The translations under genes and the position numbers were made by a program. Positions 12,817-25,765 of a stretch of DNA of 64,000 bases are shown here, in pieces. This stretch comes from Hermetia illucens. Its lineage: Eukaryota; Arthropoda; Insecta; Diptera; Stratiomyidae. Numbering within the stretch: position 1 is the first letter of the stretch; every line of letters begins with the position of its first letter. The stretch covers positions 167,542,164 through 167,606,163 of the forward strand of contig NC_051852.1 of NCBI RefSeq assembly GCF_905115235.1. The letters run 5' to 3'. A model generated the notes under the pieces. The model was not told the origin of the DNA. It did no database searches and saw nothing but the letters and a program-made list of their open reading frames with translations.

Positions 12817-15800
12817 GTACTAGATATAACTCTTGGAAATACCCTAATGAACGGGATGGTCAGGAATTGGAGGGTGTCGGATGAACCCTCAATGTCTGAT
12901 CACAGGATAATCAGATTCGACATTGAGGGTACCTCCAAAATAAAAAGAATAATAAGGAATCCCAAGAGAACGGATTGGGAATCCTACACAACGCACCTGA
13001 GCAACAACATTGCCCACCTTCAAGGGGGCGGTGACATCAGGAGCGAATTGGAATTAGAAACGGTTGTGGAAGACCTCAACACAATTGCCATTGACGCATA
13101 TGTGGCCAACTGTCCGGCCAAGACAGTCAAGTCATTAAGGGATGTACCATGGTGGAACAAGAACCTGGCCAGAATGAGAACAGAGGTACGAAAACTCTTT
13201 AACCGGGCAAAACAAACCGGGGACTGGCGGAGGTATAAAAATGCACTGACTGCGTATAGCAACGCGATCAGGGAAGCGAAACGGAGCAGCTTTAGGGAAT
13301 TCTGTGAAGGGATTGAACAGATCACAGAAGCAACCAGGCTGTACAAGGCTGTAGCCAAAGACGGGGGAATATCCTCTGTCTGCTTGAAAAAGGAAGATGG
13401 GACATTCACCGAGAATGAGGAGGACAGGGTACACCTGCATCTCAGAACTCATTTCCCGGGGTCCTACCCCTCGGCGGCAGGCGACAACAATCTGCCTGAC
13501 ACCCCAATAACGAATAAAAGGGGAAGGAAAGAGAGCTGGAAACTAGCAGAAGAGGTATGCTCAGAAGCTAAGCTAAGATGGGCAGTGGGAACTTTCAAAC
13601 CAATGAAATCTCCCGGAGTAGATGGCATTTTCCCAGCACTTATCCAGAGAGGCCTAGGAATTATCTTAGAGTCTCTTCTGAGGGTGGTAAGGGGGAGCAT
13701 AGCACTGGGTTACATACCAAGGGCATGCAGACGGGCAAAAGTGGTCCTTATTCCGAAAGCGGGTAAAAAGGATCCTTTTCACCTTAAATCTTTCAGACCA
13801 ATCTGCCTAACATCGTTCGTAATCAAAACGGTGGAGAAGGTCATAGACAACTATATTAGAACTAACGTTCTAAAGCGTAATCCCCTACATCACTGTCAAC
13901 ACGCTTACCGGGCAGGACGGTCAACTGAAACTGCTCTGTATCAGCTGACAGAGGTACTACGGGACGCCATAGAAACAAAAGAAATTGCACTGTGCGCGTT
14001 TTTGGATATCGAAGGAGCATTCGACAACACATCGCACACAGAGATACAGAATGCCCTGAGCTGCAAAGGAGTGGAAAACACCCTGGCACTCTGGATGGGC
14101 AAAATGCTAGAAAGCAGACAAATAGAGGTACAAACAGGTACAAATTCTATTATCATGAACACCACTCAAGGCTGTCCACAGGGTGGCGTACTATCGCCGC
14201 TGATGTGGAGTATGGTAGTGGATGAACTCCTGGACGTGTTAACTATGATAATACTGGAATACAAGTCCAGGGCTACGCGGACGACATTGTTCTAATCTGT
14301 AGGGGCAAATATGAAGATACCCTATGTGATAGAATCCAAACTGGATTAAGGGTTACTAGTGCCTGGTGCAGGAAGGTGGGTACCATTCACTAGGAGGCGT
14401 AAGCTGGATCACCTGAAAGCCATAACATTACATTATATGGAGGTAAAACGAGAAACAGAGGTCAAATATTTGGAAATCACGCTAGACCAAAAATTACTCT
14501 GGAAGACACATGTCGGAAACACTTGTCGAAAAGCCACTAGGGCTCTGATGACTTGCAGATCCATAGCAGGGAAAAAATGGGGTTGCAGCCCGAAGATACT
14601 ACTTTGGATATATATTGCAATAGTAAGGCCAATGATTACCTATGGAGCGGTAATCTGGGCAGAAAGAACCCAACTCAGCACACAACCCAGGGAATTACAT
14701 AAGCTCCAAAGGCTGGCTTGCGTGTGTATCAGTGGGGCAATGAGGACATGCCCAACGGCATCCCTGGAGGTCCTTCTGGGATTAACCCCTCTCCATCTGC
14801 ACATACAGATGCAGGCAAGGAGATCAATATTCAGGATGGCCGGTAGTATGAGTGAAGCGGGGAGCTGCCTAAATCGAAGGAAGATTGATATCCTTTCTAG
14901 GCGGTATCCCGAATTACTGATACCGAGGGACAACATGACAACGAGGTTTCACTTCGATAAGAAGTTTGAAACACGTTGGAGTAACAAGGCAAACTGGGAG
15001 AGCGTGGCTGCGACATACGGCTTAAACCAGCAACTGATTAGTTGGTACACTGACGGATCCCTCACAGCAGAGGGAGCGGGTGCCGGTGTCATTGGTCAAA
15101 GGAAAATGTACTTTGAGCCAATGGGCAGGTACACTAGCATATTCCAGGCGGAAATTTACGCCATAGACAAATGTGCCTCCTTTAATCTGCAAAGGAACTA
15201 CAGGGGGCAGAACATAGCTATTCTCACCGATAGCCAAGCAGCGATCAAGGCACTTAGGTCCAACCAGGTGAACTCTAAACTGGTATGGGAATGCCTTGAG
15301 AGACTGAATACACTCGGCTCGTCCAACAAGGTCTGGATACTTTGGGTTCCAGGCCATGCTGGGTTGGAAGGCAAGAAGGCAGCGGATGAACTAGCCAAGA
15401 AGGGAGCAGGGATGCCTTTACACGGGCCAGAATCCTTCTGTGGAATCGGAAACGGTTTCATGGCTATGAATCTAAGAAACGAAGAAAAACGGTTGAGGGA
15501 ACTATATTGGGCGGGCCTACCAGGAATGGAGCAGTCCAGGGTGCTTATTGGGGGATACGAACTCATGCGTACAAAGGATTGCTTAAACCTCACCAAAAAG
15601 AACCTCCGAATCATAGTGGGAATTCTCACTGGTCATTGTCGGCTGAACTACCACCTAGGGAAGCTAGGGATATCTACGGACACTGCCTGCAGGTTCCATG
15701 AGGAGGAGGACGAAACCTCTATGCACGTCCTGGGACAGTGTCCGGCACTTGTGCAAAGTAGGTCGATGCATCTGGGAGAACACTTAATACCAGATGCAAA

Positions 15801-15958
15801 GATGAAAGATCTGGAAATAGGGAACATACTAAAGTTCCTAACGGTTACAGGCCTGCTTGAGATACTATGATCAACAGGTACACTATAACCAGTAAAAGGG
15901 ACACAATAGTTCTTCAAGGACGCGGTGCGACTTTCCCTTAACAGAATAATAATAATAA
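12817..15958 (+). mobile_element. I/LOA-type LINE (family B), young 5'-truncated insertion
   Basis: A 3.1 kb LINE. It begins inside the endonuclease (SDHRIIRFDI), then carries the complete RT (GVDGIFPALIQRG, LIPKAGKK, AFLDIEGAFDN, GCPQGGVLSPL, then GYADDIVLI in the next frame), a C-terminal region, and an RNase H (WYTDGSLTAEG, ILTDSQAAIKAL, WVPGHAGLEG) ending with a cysteine/histidine knuckle. Two long frames (to 14295, and 14359-15870) are separated by a frameshift in the 14.24-14.38 kb region around the YADD motif; otherwise few lesions are seen. The 3' tail is (AAT)n, as in I-type elements. A 10-bp target duplication TTCTAGTGTT flanks it at 12807-12816 and 15959-15968, so the ends are precise. 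Confidence 0.88.
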
Positions 15959-15968
15959 TTCTAGTGTT

Positions 15969-16828
15969 CATTTATTAATAGATTGAAATCCATTCTTGCA
16001 AGATCATGTACATATGCAGACATCAAGGGAATTCCAGCTTTTCAATTGAGGGAGTGCTTTTTATGCGAACTGAACAACGTCCAATTTTAATAAGACCACT
16101 CTGAATTCTGTGGTATAAATGTATAGTACACATTTTGAAATTCATTGACTTTTTCACTTCTGAAATAAAAGAAAGTTGCTGTTGCGATATTTGGACCCCT
16201 TTAATCCTCCAGACGGGCGGCCATACGGTTCACTAAAGTGTGTACTCGATTCTATCGTTCTGCAAAATTTACATGAACGTCACGTAATGAATAACTGAAT
16301 AGAATTTCTCAAAACGAAATTCTAAACAATTTATAAGAATACGCGTGAGCAAAGCCAAATCAACAGCAAACATGTACCTTCATAAATCTAAATATTATTC
16401 ATGTAGTTGCTCACCTTCAAAATTTTCATTTATTTAAAAAAAAATATATAAAATCGAGCATGTGATTTTTATTTAATGCTTTTCCTAATTTTTCTGCTAT
16501 TCATCACTTTGAAAAGTGCCATTTTTCACTTGTGATTGGCGTCCACTTTGAACATTGAAAACTGTTTGCGATTTTTCTTTAAAAATATTTGGGTGGTATG
16601 AGAAATTGTTTGATTTATTGTGGTTGCGTTTATTTATTTGGATGGCATAATCTCTGAAGCTGTTAGAGAAAAATTTATAAGTTATAAATTGGGAAAATTT
16701 AAGAATGATTTTATTAAATTTATGACTGAGAAAAAGCTCTAAAGATTATCCAAAATAGTCAATTATATTTGAATTATGCTTACTATAAACAAATTCAACC
16801 GATAGATCCTACCTAACTGAGTGTATTT
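15969..16828. other. AT-rich intergenic stretch
   Basis: About 860 bp of strongly AT-rich sequence with no usable open frame and no recognised repeat. It separates the LINE from the satellite array. Confidence 0.5.
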
Positions 16829-19800
16829 GTCGCAGTGTAAAAATTCTTGAATTTCCTGAATCTGGGGCGCCTCCTCGTTCGAACGAGGCTTCTCACGTGG
16901 GAATCCGACGATTTTGCATTTTTGGCCATTTTCGCGACCTGGGCATTGCGCAGATTTTCAATTTTTCTTGATTTCAGCCAAACCTCCAGTTCCGGATTTT
17001 CCCCAATATCTCGCGATACCGATGTCGCAGCGTAAAAATTCTTGGATTTCCTGAATCTGGGGCGCCTCCCCGTTCGAACGAGGCATCTCGCATAGGAATC
17101 CGACGATTTTGACTTTTTGGCCATTTTTGCGACCCGGGTATGGTGCGAATTTTCAATTTTCCTCGATTTCAGCCAAACCTCCAGCTTCGGATTCTCCCCA
17201 ATATCTCGCGTTGCTAATGTCGTAGCGTAAAAATTCTTGGATTCCCTGAATCCGGGGCGCCTCCCCGTTCGAACGAAACATCTTACGTGGGAATCCGACG
17301 ATCTTGCATTTTTGGCCATTTTTGCGACCCGAGTATGGTGCGAATTTTCAATTTTCCTCGATTTCAGCCAGAACCTCCAGCTTCGGATTTTCCCCAATAT
17401 CTCGCGTTGCTAATGTCGCAGCGTAAAAATTCTTGGATTCCCTGAATCCGGGGCGCCTCCCCGTTCGAACGAAACATCTTACGTGGGAATCCGACGATCT
17501 TGCATTTTTGGCCATTTTTGCGACCCGGGTATGGTGCGAATTTTCAATTTTCCTCGCTTTCAGCCAGACCCTCCAGCTCCGGATTTTCCCCAATATCTCG
17601 TGATCCCGATGTCGCAGCGTAAAAATCCTTCGATTTTCTGAATCTGGGGCGCCTCCCCGTTCGAAAGAGGTATCTCGCATGGGAATCAGACGGTTTTGCA
17701 TTTTTGACCATTTTCGTGACCCAGGTATCGTGGAAATTTTCAATTTTGCTCGATTTCAGTCAAACCTCCAGTTCCGGATTTTCCTCAATACCTCGCGCTC
17801 CGGATATCGCAGGGTAAAAATTCTTGGATTTGTTGAATCTGGGGCGCCTCCCCGTTCGAAAGAGGTATCTCGCGTGGGAATCAGACGATTTTACATTTTT
17901 GGCCATTCTTGCGAACCGGGTATCGTGCAGATTTTCAATTTTCCTCGATTTCAGCCAGACCCTTCAACTCCGGATTTTCCCCAGTGTCTCGCGTTCCCGA
18001 TGTCGCAGGGCAAAAAGTCTTGGATTTCCTGAATCTTGGGCGCCTCCTCGTTCGAACGAGGCTTCTCACGTGGGAATCCGACGATTTTGCATTTTTGGCC
18101 ATTTTCGCGACCCGGGCATTGCGCAGATTTTCAATTTTCCTCGATTTCAGCCAGACCTCCAGCTCCGGATTTTCCCCAAAATCTCGCGATCCCGATGTCG
18201 CAGCGTAAAAATTCTTGGATTTCCTGAATCTGGGGCGCCTCCCCGTTCGAAGGAGGCATCTTGCGTGGGAGTCAGACGATTTTGCATTTTTGGCCATTTT
18301 TGCGACCCGGGTATCGTACAGATTTTCAATTTTCCTCGACTTCAGCCAGACCCTCCAGCTTTGGATTCTCCCCAATATCTCGCGTTGCTAATGTCGCAGC
18401 GTAAAAATTCTTAGATTCCCTGAATCCGGGGCGCCTCCCCGTTCGAACGAAGCATCTTACGTGGGAATCCGACGATTTTGCATTTTTGCGACCCGAGTAT
18501 CGTGGAAATTTTCAATTTTCCTTGATTTCAGCCAGACCCTCCAGCTCCGGATTTTCTCCAATATCTCGCGTTCCCGATGTCGCAGCGTAAAAATTCTTGG
18601 ATTTGCTGAATATGGGGCGCCTCCCCGATCGAAGGAGGCATCTTGCGTGGGAGTCAGACGATTTTGCATTTTTGGCCATTTTTGCGACCCGGGTATCGTA
18701 CAGATTTTCAATTTTCCTCGACTTCAGCCAGACCCTCCAGCTTTGGATTCTCCCCAATATCTCGCGTTGCTAATGTCGCAGCGTAAAAATTCTTAGATTC
18801 CCTGAATCCGGGGCGCCTCCCCGTTCGAACGAAGCATCTTACGTGGGAATCCGACGATTTTGCATTTTTGCGACCCGAGTATCGTGGAAATTTTCAATTT
18901 TCTTCGATTTCAGCCAGACCCTCCAGCTCCTGATTTTCCCCAATATCTCGTGATCCCGATGTCGCAGCGTAAAAATTCTTGGATTTCCTGAATCTGGGGC
19001 GCCTCCTCGTTCGAACGAGGTATCTCACGTGGAAATCCGACGATTCTGCATTTTTCGTCATTTTTGCGTCCCGGATATCGTGGAAATTTTCAATTTTCCC
19101 CGATTTCAGCCAGACATCCAGCTTCGGATTTTCCCCAAAATCTCGCGTTCCCGATATCACAGCGTCAAAGTTCTCAGATTCCCTGAATCTGGGGCGCCTC
19201 CCCGTTCGAACGAGGTATCTCGCATAGGAATCCGACGATTTTGACTTTTTGGCCATTTTTGCGACCCGGGTATGGTGCGAATTTTCAATTTTCCTCGATT
19301 TCAGCCAGAACTTCCAGCTTCGGATTTTCCCCAATATCTCGCGTTCCCAATGTCGCAGAGCAAAAAGTCTTGGATTTCCTGAATCTGGAGCGCCTCCCCG
19401 TTCGAACGAGGCATCTCGCGTGGGAATCCGACGATTTTGCATTTTCGGCCATGTTCGCGACCCGGGTATCGTGTAAATTTTCAATTTCCCCCGATTTCAG
19501 CCAGACCTCCAGCTTCGGATTTTCCCCAATATCTCGCGTTCCCGATATCACAGCGTCAAAGTTCTTGGATTTCCTGAATCTGGGGCGCCTGCCCGTTCGA
19601 ACGAGGTATCTTGCATAGGAATCCGACGATATTGACTTTTTGACCATTTTTGCGACCCGGGTATGGTGCGAATTTTCAATTTTCCTCGATTTCAGCCAGA
19701 CCTCCAGCTCCGGATTTTCCCCAATATCTCGCGATCCCGATGTCGCAGCGTAAAAATTCTTGAATTTCCTGAATCTGGGGCGTCTCCCCGTTCCAACGAG

Positions 19801-22800
19801 ATATCTCACGTGGAAATCCGACGATTCTGCATTTTTCGTCATTTTCGCGACCCGGGTATCGTGCAAATTTTCAATTTTCCTTGATTTCAGCCAGACCTCC
19901 AGCTCCGGATTTTCCCCAATATCTCGCGTTCTCGATGTCGCAGGGCAAAAAGTCTTGGATTTCCTGAATCTGGGGCGTCTCCCCGTTCCAACGAGATATC
20001 TCACGTGGAAATCCGACGATTCTGCATTTTTCGTCATTTTCGCGACCCGGGTATCGTGCAAATTTTCAATTTTCCTCGATTTTAGCCAGACCTCCAGCTC
20101 CGGATTTTCCCCAATATCTCGCGTTCTCGATGTCGCAGGGCAAAAAGTCTTGGATTTCCTGAATCTGGGGCGTCTCCCCGTTCGAACGAGATATCTCACG
20201 TGGAAATCCGACGATTCTGCATTTTTCGTCATTTTCGCGACCCGGGTATCGTGCAAATTTTCAATTTTCCTCGATTTCAGCCAGACCTCCAGCTCCGGAT
20301 TTTCCCCAATATCTCGCGTTCCCAATGTCGCAGGGCAAAAAGTCTTGGATTTCCTGAATCTGGGGCGCCTCCCCGTTTGAACTAAGTATCTCACCTGGGA
20401 ATCCGACGATTTTGCATTTTTCGTCATTTTTGCGACCCGGGTATCGCGCAGATTTTCAATTTTCCTTGATTTCAGCCAGACCTCCAGCTCCGGATTTTCC
20501 CCAATATCTCGCGTTGCTAATGTCGCAGCGTAAAAATTCTTGGATTTTCTGAATCTGGGGCGTCTCCCCGTTCGAACGAGGTATCTCACGTGGAAATCCG
20601 AAGATTCTGCATTTTTCGTCATTTTCGCGACCCGGGTATCGTGCAAATTTTCAATTTTCCTCGATTTCAGCCAGACCTCCAGCTCCGGATTTTCCCCAAT
20701 ATCTCGCGTTCCCAATGTCGCAGGGCAAAAAGTCTTGGATTTCCTGAATCTGGGGCGTCTCCCCGTTCGAACGAGATATCTCACGTGGAAATCCGACGAT
20801 TCTGCATTTTTCGTCATTTTCGCGACCCGGGTATCGTGCAAATTTTCAATTTTCCTCGATTTCAGCCAGACCTCCAGCTCCGGATTTTCCCCAATATCTC
20901 GCGTTCTCGATGTCGCAGGGCAAAAGTCTTGGATTTCCTGAATCTGGGGCGTCTCCCCGTTCGAACGAGGTATCTCACGTGGAAATCCGAAGATTCTGCA
21001 TTTTTCGTCATTTTCGCGACCCGGGTATCGTGCAAATTTTCAATTTTCCTCGATTTCAGCCAGACCTTCCAGCTCCGGATTTTCTCCAATATCTCGCGTT
21101 CTCGATGTCGCAGGGCAAAAGGTCTTGGATTTCCTGAATCTGGGGCGCCTCCCCGTTCGAACGAGGTATCTCACGTGGAAATCCGACGATTCTGCATTTT
21201 TCGTCATTTTCGCGACCCGGGTATCGTGCAAATTTTAAATTTTCCTCGATTTCAGCCAGACCTCCAGCTCCGGATTTTCCCCAATATCTCGCGTTCTCGA
21301 TGTCGCAGGGCAAAAGTCTTGGATTTCCTGAATCTGGGGCGTCTCCCCGTTCGAACGAGGTATCTCACGTGGAAATCCGACGATTCTGCATTTTTCGTCA
21401 TTTTCGCGACCCGGGTATCGTGGAAATTTTAAATTTTCCTCGATTTCAGCCAGACCTCCAGCTCCGGATTTTCCCCAATATCTCGCGTTCCCAATGTCGC
21501 AGGGCAAAAGGTCTTGGATTTCCTGAATTTGGGGCGTCTCCCCGTTCGAACGAGGTATCTCACGTGGAAATCCGACGATCTTGCATTTTTGGCCATTTTT
21601 GCGACCCGGGTATCGTGCAAATTTTCAATTTTCCTCGATTTCAGCCAACCCTTCCAGCTCCGGATTTTCCCCAATATCTCGCGTTCTCGATGTCGCAGGG
21701 CAAAAGGTCTTGGATTTCCTGAATCTGGGGCGCCTCCCCGTTCGAACGAGGTATCTCACGTGGAAATCCGACGATTCTGCATTTTTCGTCATTTTCGCGA
21801 CCCGGGTATCGTGGAAATTTTAAATTTTCCTCGATTTCAGCCAGACCTCCAGCTCCGGATTTTCCCCAATATCTCGCGTTCTCGATGTCGCAGGGCAAAA
21901 GGTCTTGGATTTCCTGAATCTGGGGCGCCTCCCCGTTCGAACGAGGTATCTCACGTGGAAATCCGACGATTCTGCATTTTTCGTCATTTTCGCGACCCGG
22001 GTATCGTGCAAATTTTAAATTTTCCTCGATTTCAGCCAGACCTCCAGCTCCGGATTTTCCCCAATATCTCGCGTTCTCGATGTCGCAGGGCAAAAGGTCT
22101 TGGATTTCCTGAATCTGGGGCGTCTCCCCGTTCGAACGAGGTATCTCACGTGGAAATCCGACGATCTTGCATTTTTGGCCATTTTTGCGACCCGGGTATC
22201 GTGCAAATTTTCAATTCTCCTCGATTTCTACCAGACCTTCCAGCTCCGGATTTTCCCCAATATCTCGCGTTGCTAATGTCGCAACGTAAAAATTCTTGGA
22301 TTTTCTGAATCTGGGGCGTCTCCCCGTTCGAACGAGGTATCTCACGTGGAAATCCGAAGGTTCTGCATTTTTCGTCATTTTCGCGACCCGGGTATCGTGC
22401 AAATTTTCAATTTTCCTCGATTTGAGCTAAACCTCCAGCTCCGGATTTTCCCCAATATCTCGCGGTCCCAATGTCGCAGGGTAAAAAGTCTTGGATTTCT
22501 TGAATCTGGGGCGCCACCCCCTTCGAACGAGGTACCTCACGTGGGAATCCGACGATTTTGCATTTTTGGCCATTTTCGCGACCCGGGTATCGTGGAAATC
22601 TTCAATTTTCCTCGATTTCAGCCAGACCCTCCAGCTCCGGATTTTCCCCAATATCTCGCGCTCCGGATATCGCAGCGTAAAAATTCTTGGATTCCCTAAA
22701 TCTGGGGCGCCTCCCCGTTCGAACGAAGCATCTTACGTGGGAATCCGACGATTTTGCATTTTTGCGACCCGAGTATCGTGGAAATTTTCAATTTTCCTTG

Positions 22801-23591
22801 ATTTCAGCCAGACCCTCCAGCTCCGGATTTTCTCCAATATCTCGCGTTCCCGATGTCGCAGCGTAAAAATTCTTGGATTTGCTGAATATGGGGCGCCTCC
22901 CCGTTCGAAGGAGGCATCTCTCGTGGGAATTAGACGATTTTGCATTTTTGGTCATTTTTGTGACCCGGGTATCGTGGAAATTTTCAATTTTCTTCGATTT
23001 CAGCCAGACCTCCAGCTCCTGATTTTCCCCAATATCTCGTGATACCGATGTCGCAGCGTAAAAATTCTTGGATTTCTTGAATCTGGGACGCCTTCCCGTT
23101 CGAACGAGGTATCTCACGTGGAAATCCGACGAATCTGCATTTTTCGTCATTTTCGCGACCCGGGTATCGTGCAAATTTTCAATTTTCCTTGATTTCAGCC
23201 AGACCCTCCAGCTCCGGATTTTCCCCAATATCTCGCGTTCCCAATGTCGCAGAGCAAAAAGTCTTGGATTTCCTAAATCTGGGGCGCCTTCCCGTTCGAA
23301 CGAGGTATCTCACGCGGAAATCCGACGATCTTGCATTTTTGGCCATTTTTGCGACCCGGGTATCGTGGAAATTTTCAATTTTCCTCGATTTCAGCCAGAC
23401 CTCCAGCTCCGGATTTTCCCCAATATCTCGCGTTCTCGATGTCGCAGGGCAAAAAGTCTTGGATTTCCTGAATCTGGGGCGTCTCCCAGTTCGAACGAGG
23501 TATCTCACGTGGAAATCCGACGATTCTGCATTTTTCGTCATTTTTGCGACCCGGGTATCGTGGACTCTCCAGCTCCGGATTTTCCCCAAAC
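16829..23591. repeat. Satellite array, about 35 copies of a 195-bp monomer
   Basis: A continuous head-to-tail array of about 6.76 kb. Landmarks recur every 195 bp: CCCGTTCGAACGAGG, TCTCACGTGGAAATCCGA, GCGACCCGGGTATCGTG, TTTCAATTTTCCTCGATTT and CCCCAATATCTCGCG. The outer thirds (16.8-19.5 and 22.3-23.6 kb) are diverged and contain small deletions, for example the loss of about 10 bp after GCATTTTT at 18480, 18870 and 22760. The middle (about 19.75-22.3 kb) is nearly uniform. The monomer is 65 codons long and lacks stops in several frames, so long apparent ORFs (up to 518 codons on the minus strand) run through it. These are best read as by-products of the period; differences between copies change amino acids freely. 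It is most likely non-coding satellite DNA. Confidence 0.93.
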
Positions 23592-23599
23592 AGGAGAGT

Positions 23600-24305
23600 G
23601 GAGTCGGGATATCTGAGCATCGAATTCGAGATTAGGATGATGGGCGTCAGAAGCAAAGTAAGACAGGGTCTGAGGCGATTGGGAAAGGCAACGCACAGGA
23701 AGGTTAGAGACGACAAAATCAAGAGTGCGATCTAAGTGGTTTCTAGAAAGGTTAAACTGGAGCGCGCCACAGGTGTACATGAAAGTGGATAGAGGAAGGG
23801 AAGGTGGGTGGAGTTATTAGGGATGGAGGGGAGGCCAGGAGTAATAGACCAGAAGAGCATGGAAAGATTAAAATCTTCGCAGAGGATGAAAAGAAGTGGG
23901 GGAAACAAAACGATTAGGACCTCTGATGATCTGTCGAAGAAATCCTCGTACAGAGAAGGCGGGCTGAGGCAGGGAAAATATACACAAGATATCAAAAAGA
24001 GGCATACGTTTTTGCGGAATGACTCGTATGGTGACAGCATCATAGGTGGAGGAGGAGGAGGAAAAGATGATTTTGACGCAGAGAGGGGATTTAACAGCTA
24101 TTAGGGCACCACCGCCGATTGTCTTGCCAAACGCAGCGCAGTCTCTGTCACAACGAAAGACAGAGTAACCTTCGAGGAGCTCTGAATCTAAAATCCTGTC
24201 ATCCAGTCAGGTTTCAAAAATGCAGATATCGTGATTTTGGAATGCTAAGAGCAGACAGTTTGAGATCCACCAGCTTGTTCCTTAGACCCCTTACCTTTTG
24301 ATAAA
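23600..24305 (-). mobile_element. Jockey/CR1-like LINE, endonuclease fragment
   Basis: On the minus strand, frames broken by several stops read VRGLRNKLVDLKLS near the right end, then GGGALIAVKSPL, EDFNLSMLFW (the usual GDFNLP motif, with Gly to Glu) and finally RTLDFVVSNLP. This is the order of an apurinic-like LINE endonuclease of the Jockey/CR1 type. The RT is absent: the fragment is cut at the satellite boundary. It is not the same family as the Jockey element at 30956-35931. Confidence 0.6.
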
Positions 24306-25765
24306 ACAGTGTAAAGTAGTCGGAATCATTTAAATTCAGGGAGGTAGGGGGACGGGCCGGAAATTTTGACGAAGCTTAGTCCTCTGATAAGGCTTGACGA
24401 AGACCTCCTGTGAGTAAAAAGGAAGATTGGACGATAGCATTGAAGTCATGGGGATACGTCACTTTGAAGGAAGCTATCACTCAGTCACGAGACCCATCCT
24501 TCGTCAGCTTCACGCATGAGAGAGGTGACAAAGTTGAGTTGGCTTCGCTTCTGATAAAATTTTGTCGAGCGTGGTGGAGTACACCAGCTTTGACAGGAAC
24601 AGCTGTTTCGACAGCGAGGCGACGTCCAATTATATACATAAGCAACTTTGACAGCCTCGCCACCAGTAGATAGGAAGAAGATTTGGCACGCTGCAGGGCA
24701 ATTTGACTAACTCTTATGTTTGTAGCCATAAATGTAGTCTGATATGAAAACGGCCGCTAATTGAAAAGTCTGCTGCGTTCAATGTGGATCTCACCGGGGC
24801 TACCAGCTAGTTCTCACCTTTCACCGAAAGTTCAACTTTCTTGCGTCCGATTTTTTTGGATATCGTCACACTTGGTGTTGTAGCAACGTCCATGTCCTCA
24901 TTCTCAAGAAACTTCGCCTTCTTTCACAGTACCTTTCATTGTCGTCGGCTGGTAGCTCTACCAGGCTCACGGTGGGGATCTGTCTCCACATGCCGGAATT
25001 AGAAGAGCTTCTTCTTAGAGCTTCTCTTTCTTCCGCTTACTTAGTAGAGGTGTAGGAGAAAGTTCTAACAGGCAAGCCTGAAGTCCCTTCTCCTGTGCGG
25101 ATGAAGTTTCCTTCTGCCGAGTCCCTCTCTATCGTTTTTGAAAGAGTTAAGCAACAGTGTCACCGACAGACGAGCGATAGTCAAGTTTCCAGTTCCTCTC
25201 ATTAAGGGAGTTGTTGTACTTTCCTTTCTGACTGACCGCGCCGTAGACACTGGGTGCAGGTTTCCCACTGAAGTAGGGAGCCTGTCTGCCACAGATTTCT
25301 CCGTGGGGGAGATGAGGCCTCTAAAATCCGCGCCTCGGCCACAACCTGATTTCTTCAAGTCGCGGGTGGATTCAGAGTCTGTGATTTCTTACTACTTGGA
25401 GAGTTACAATCTTTTGTGTCCATCTTTATGTATTTTTGGGCACTCTTAGTGTAGTAGTAAACTACCGCAAGCTTCCCAGCACGACAAGGTGGTGTCCGAG
25501 GGGGAGAAACGTAACGGTAATTACACTCAGGTGTTGCAAGAAGTACTTTACAAATTTACAATTTACAAATCTTATGTCGAAGCGAAGAATAATTACACAT
25601 TTGAGTAGAAAATTTCGCTTCTTAATGTTTTCTGTATAACCTTTTAAGGTACGCAATGCATCTGCACAGTCTCCTCTTTCTCATTGTCTGTTTTCCCATT
25701 TGATTGTCAATGAAATTCGTCTCCGTCCGTCCATTCAGATTCCTTTTGGTTTTATAGTACGAGTA
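24306..25765. other. Unassigned stretch upstream of the LINE fragment
   Basis: Nearly 1.5 kb with several open frames of 60-100 codons on both strands and no recognised domain. Since it lies immediately upstream (minus strand) of a LINE endonuclease, it could hold that LINE's eroded ORF1 or 5' UTR, but I saw no zinc-knuckle or other confirming motif. Confidence 0.3.

Noticed and set aside
13020-13452. Minus-strand open frames of 105-129 codons
   Set aside because: They are antisense shadows of the I/LOA LINE reading frame, with no domain of their own.
16860-16880. tRNA gene suggested by GTTCGAACG, a B-box-like motif
   Set aside because: There is no A box at the right distance and no cloverleaf; the motif belongs to the satellite monomer.
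19285-20841. 518-codon open frame on the minus strand of the satellite region
   Set aside because: It is made only of the 195-bp satellite period; other frames on both strands are open too, and copy-to-copy changes alter residues freely. Not annotated as a gene.
20590-22308. Plus-strand frames of 264-280 codons in the satellite region
   Set aside because: Same cause as the minus-strand frame: a period of 65 codons without stops. No start context or unique sequence.
16829-23591. CRISPR-like array
   Set aside because: The repeats are long, head-to-tail and without unique spacers, in a eukaryotic context; this is a satellite.
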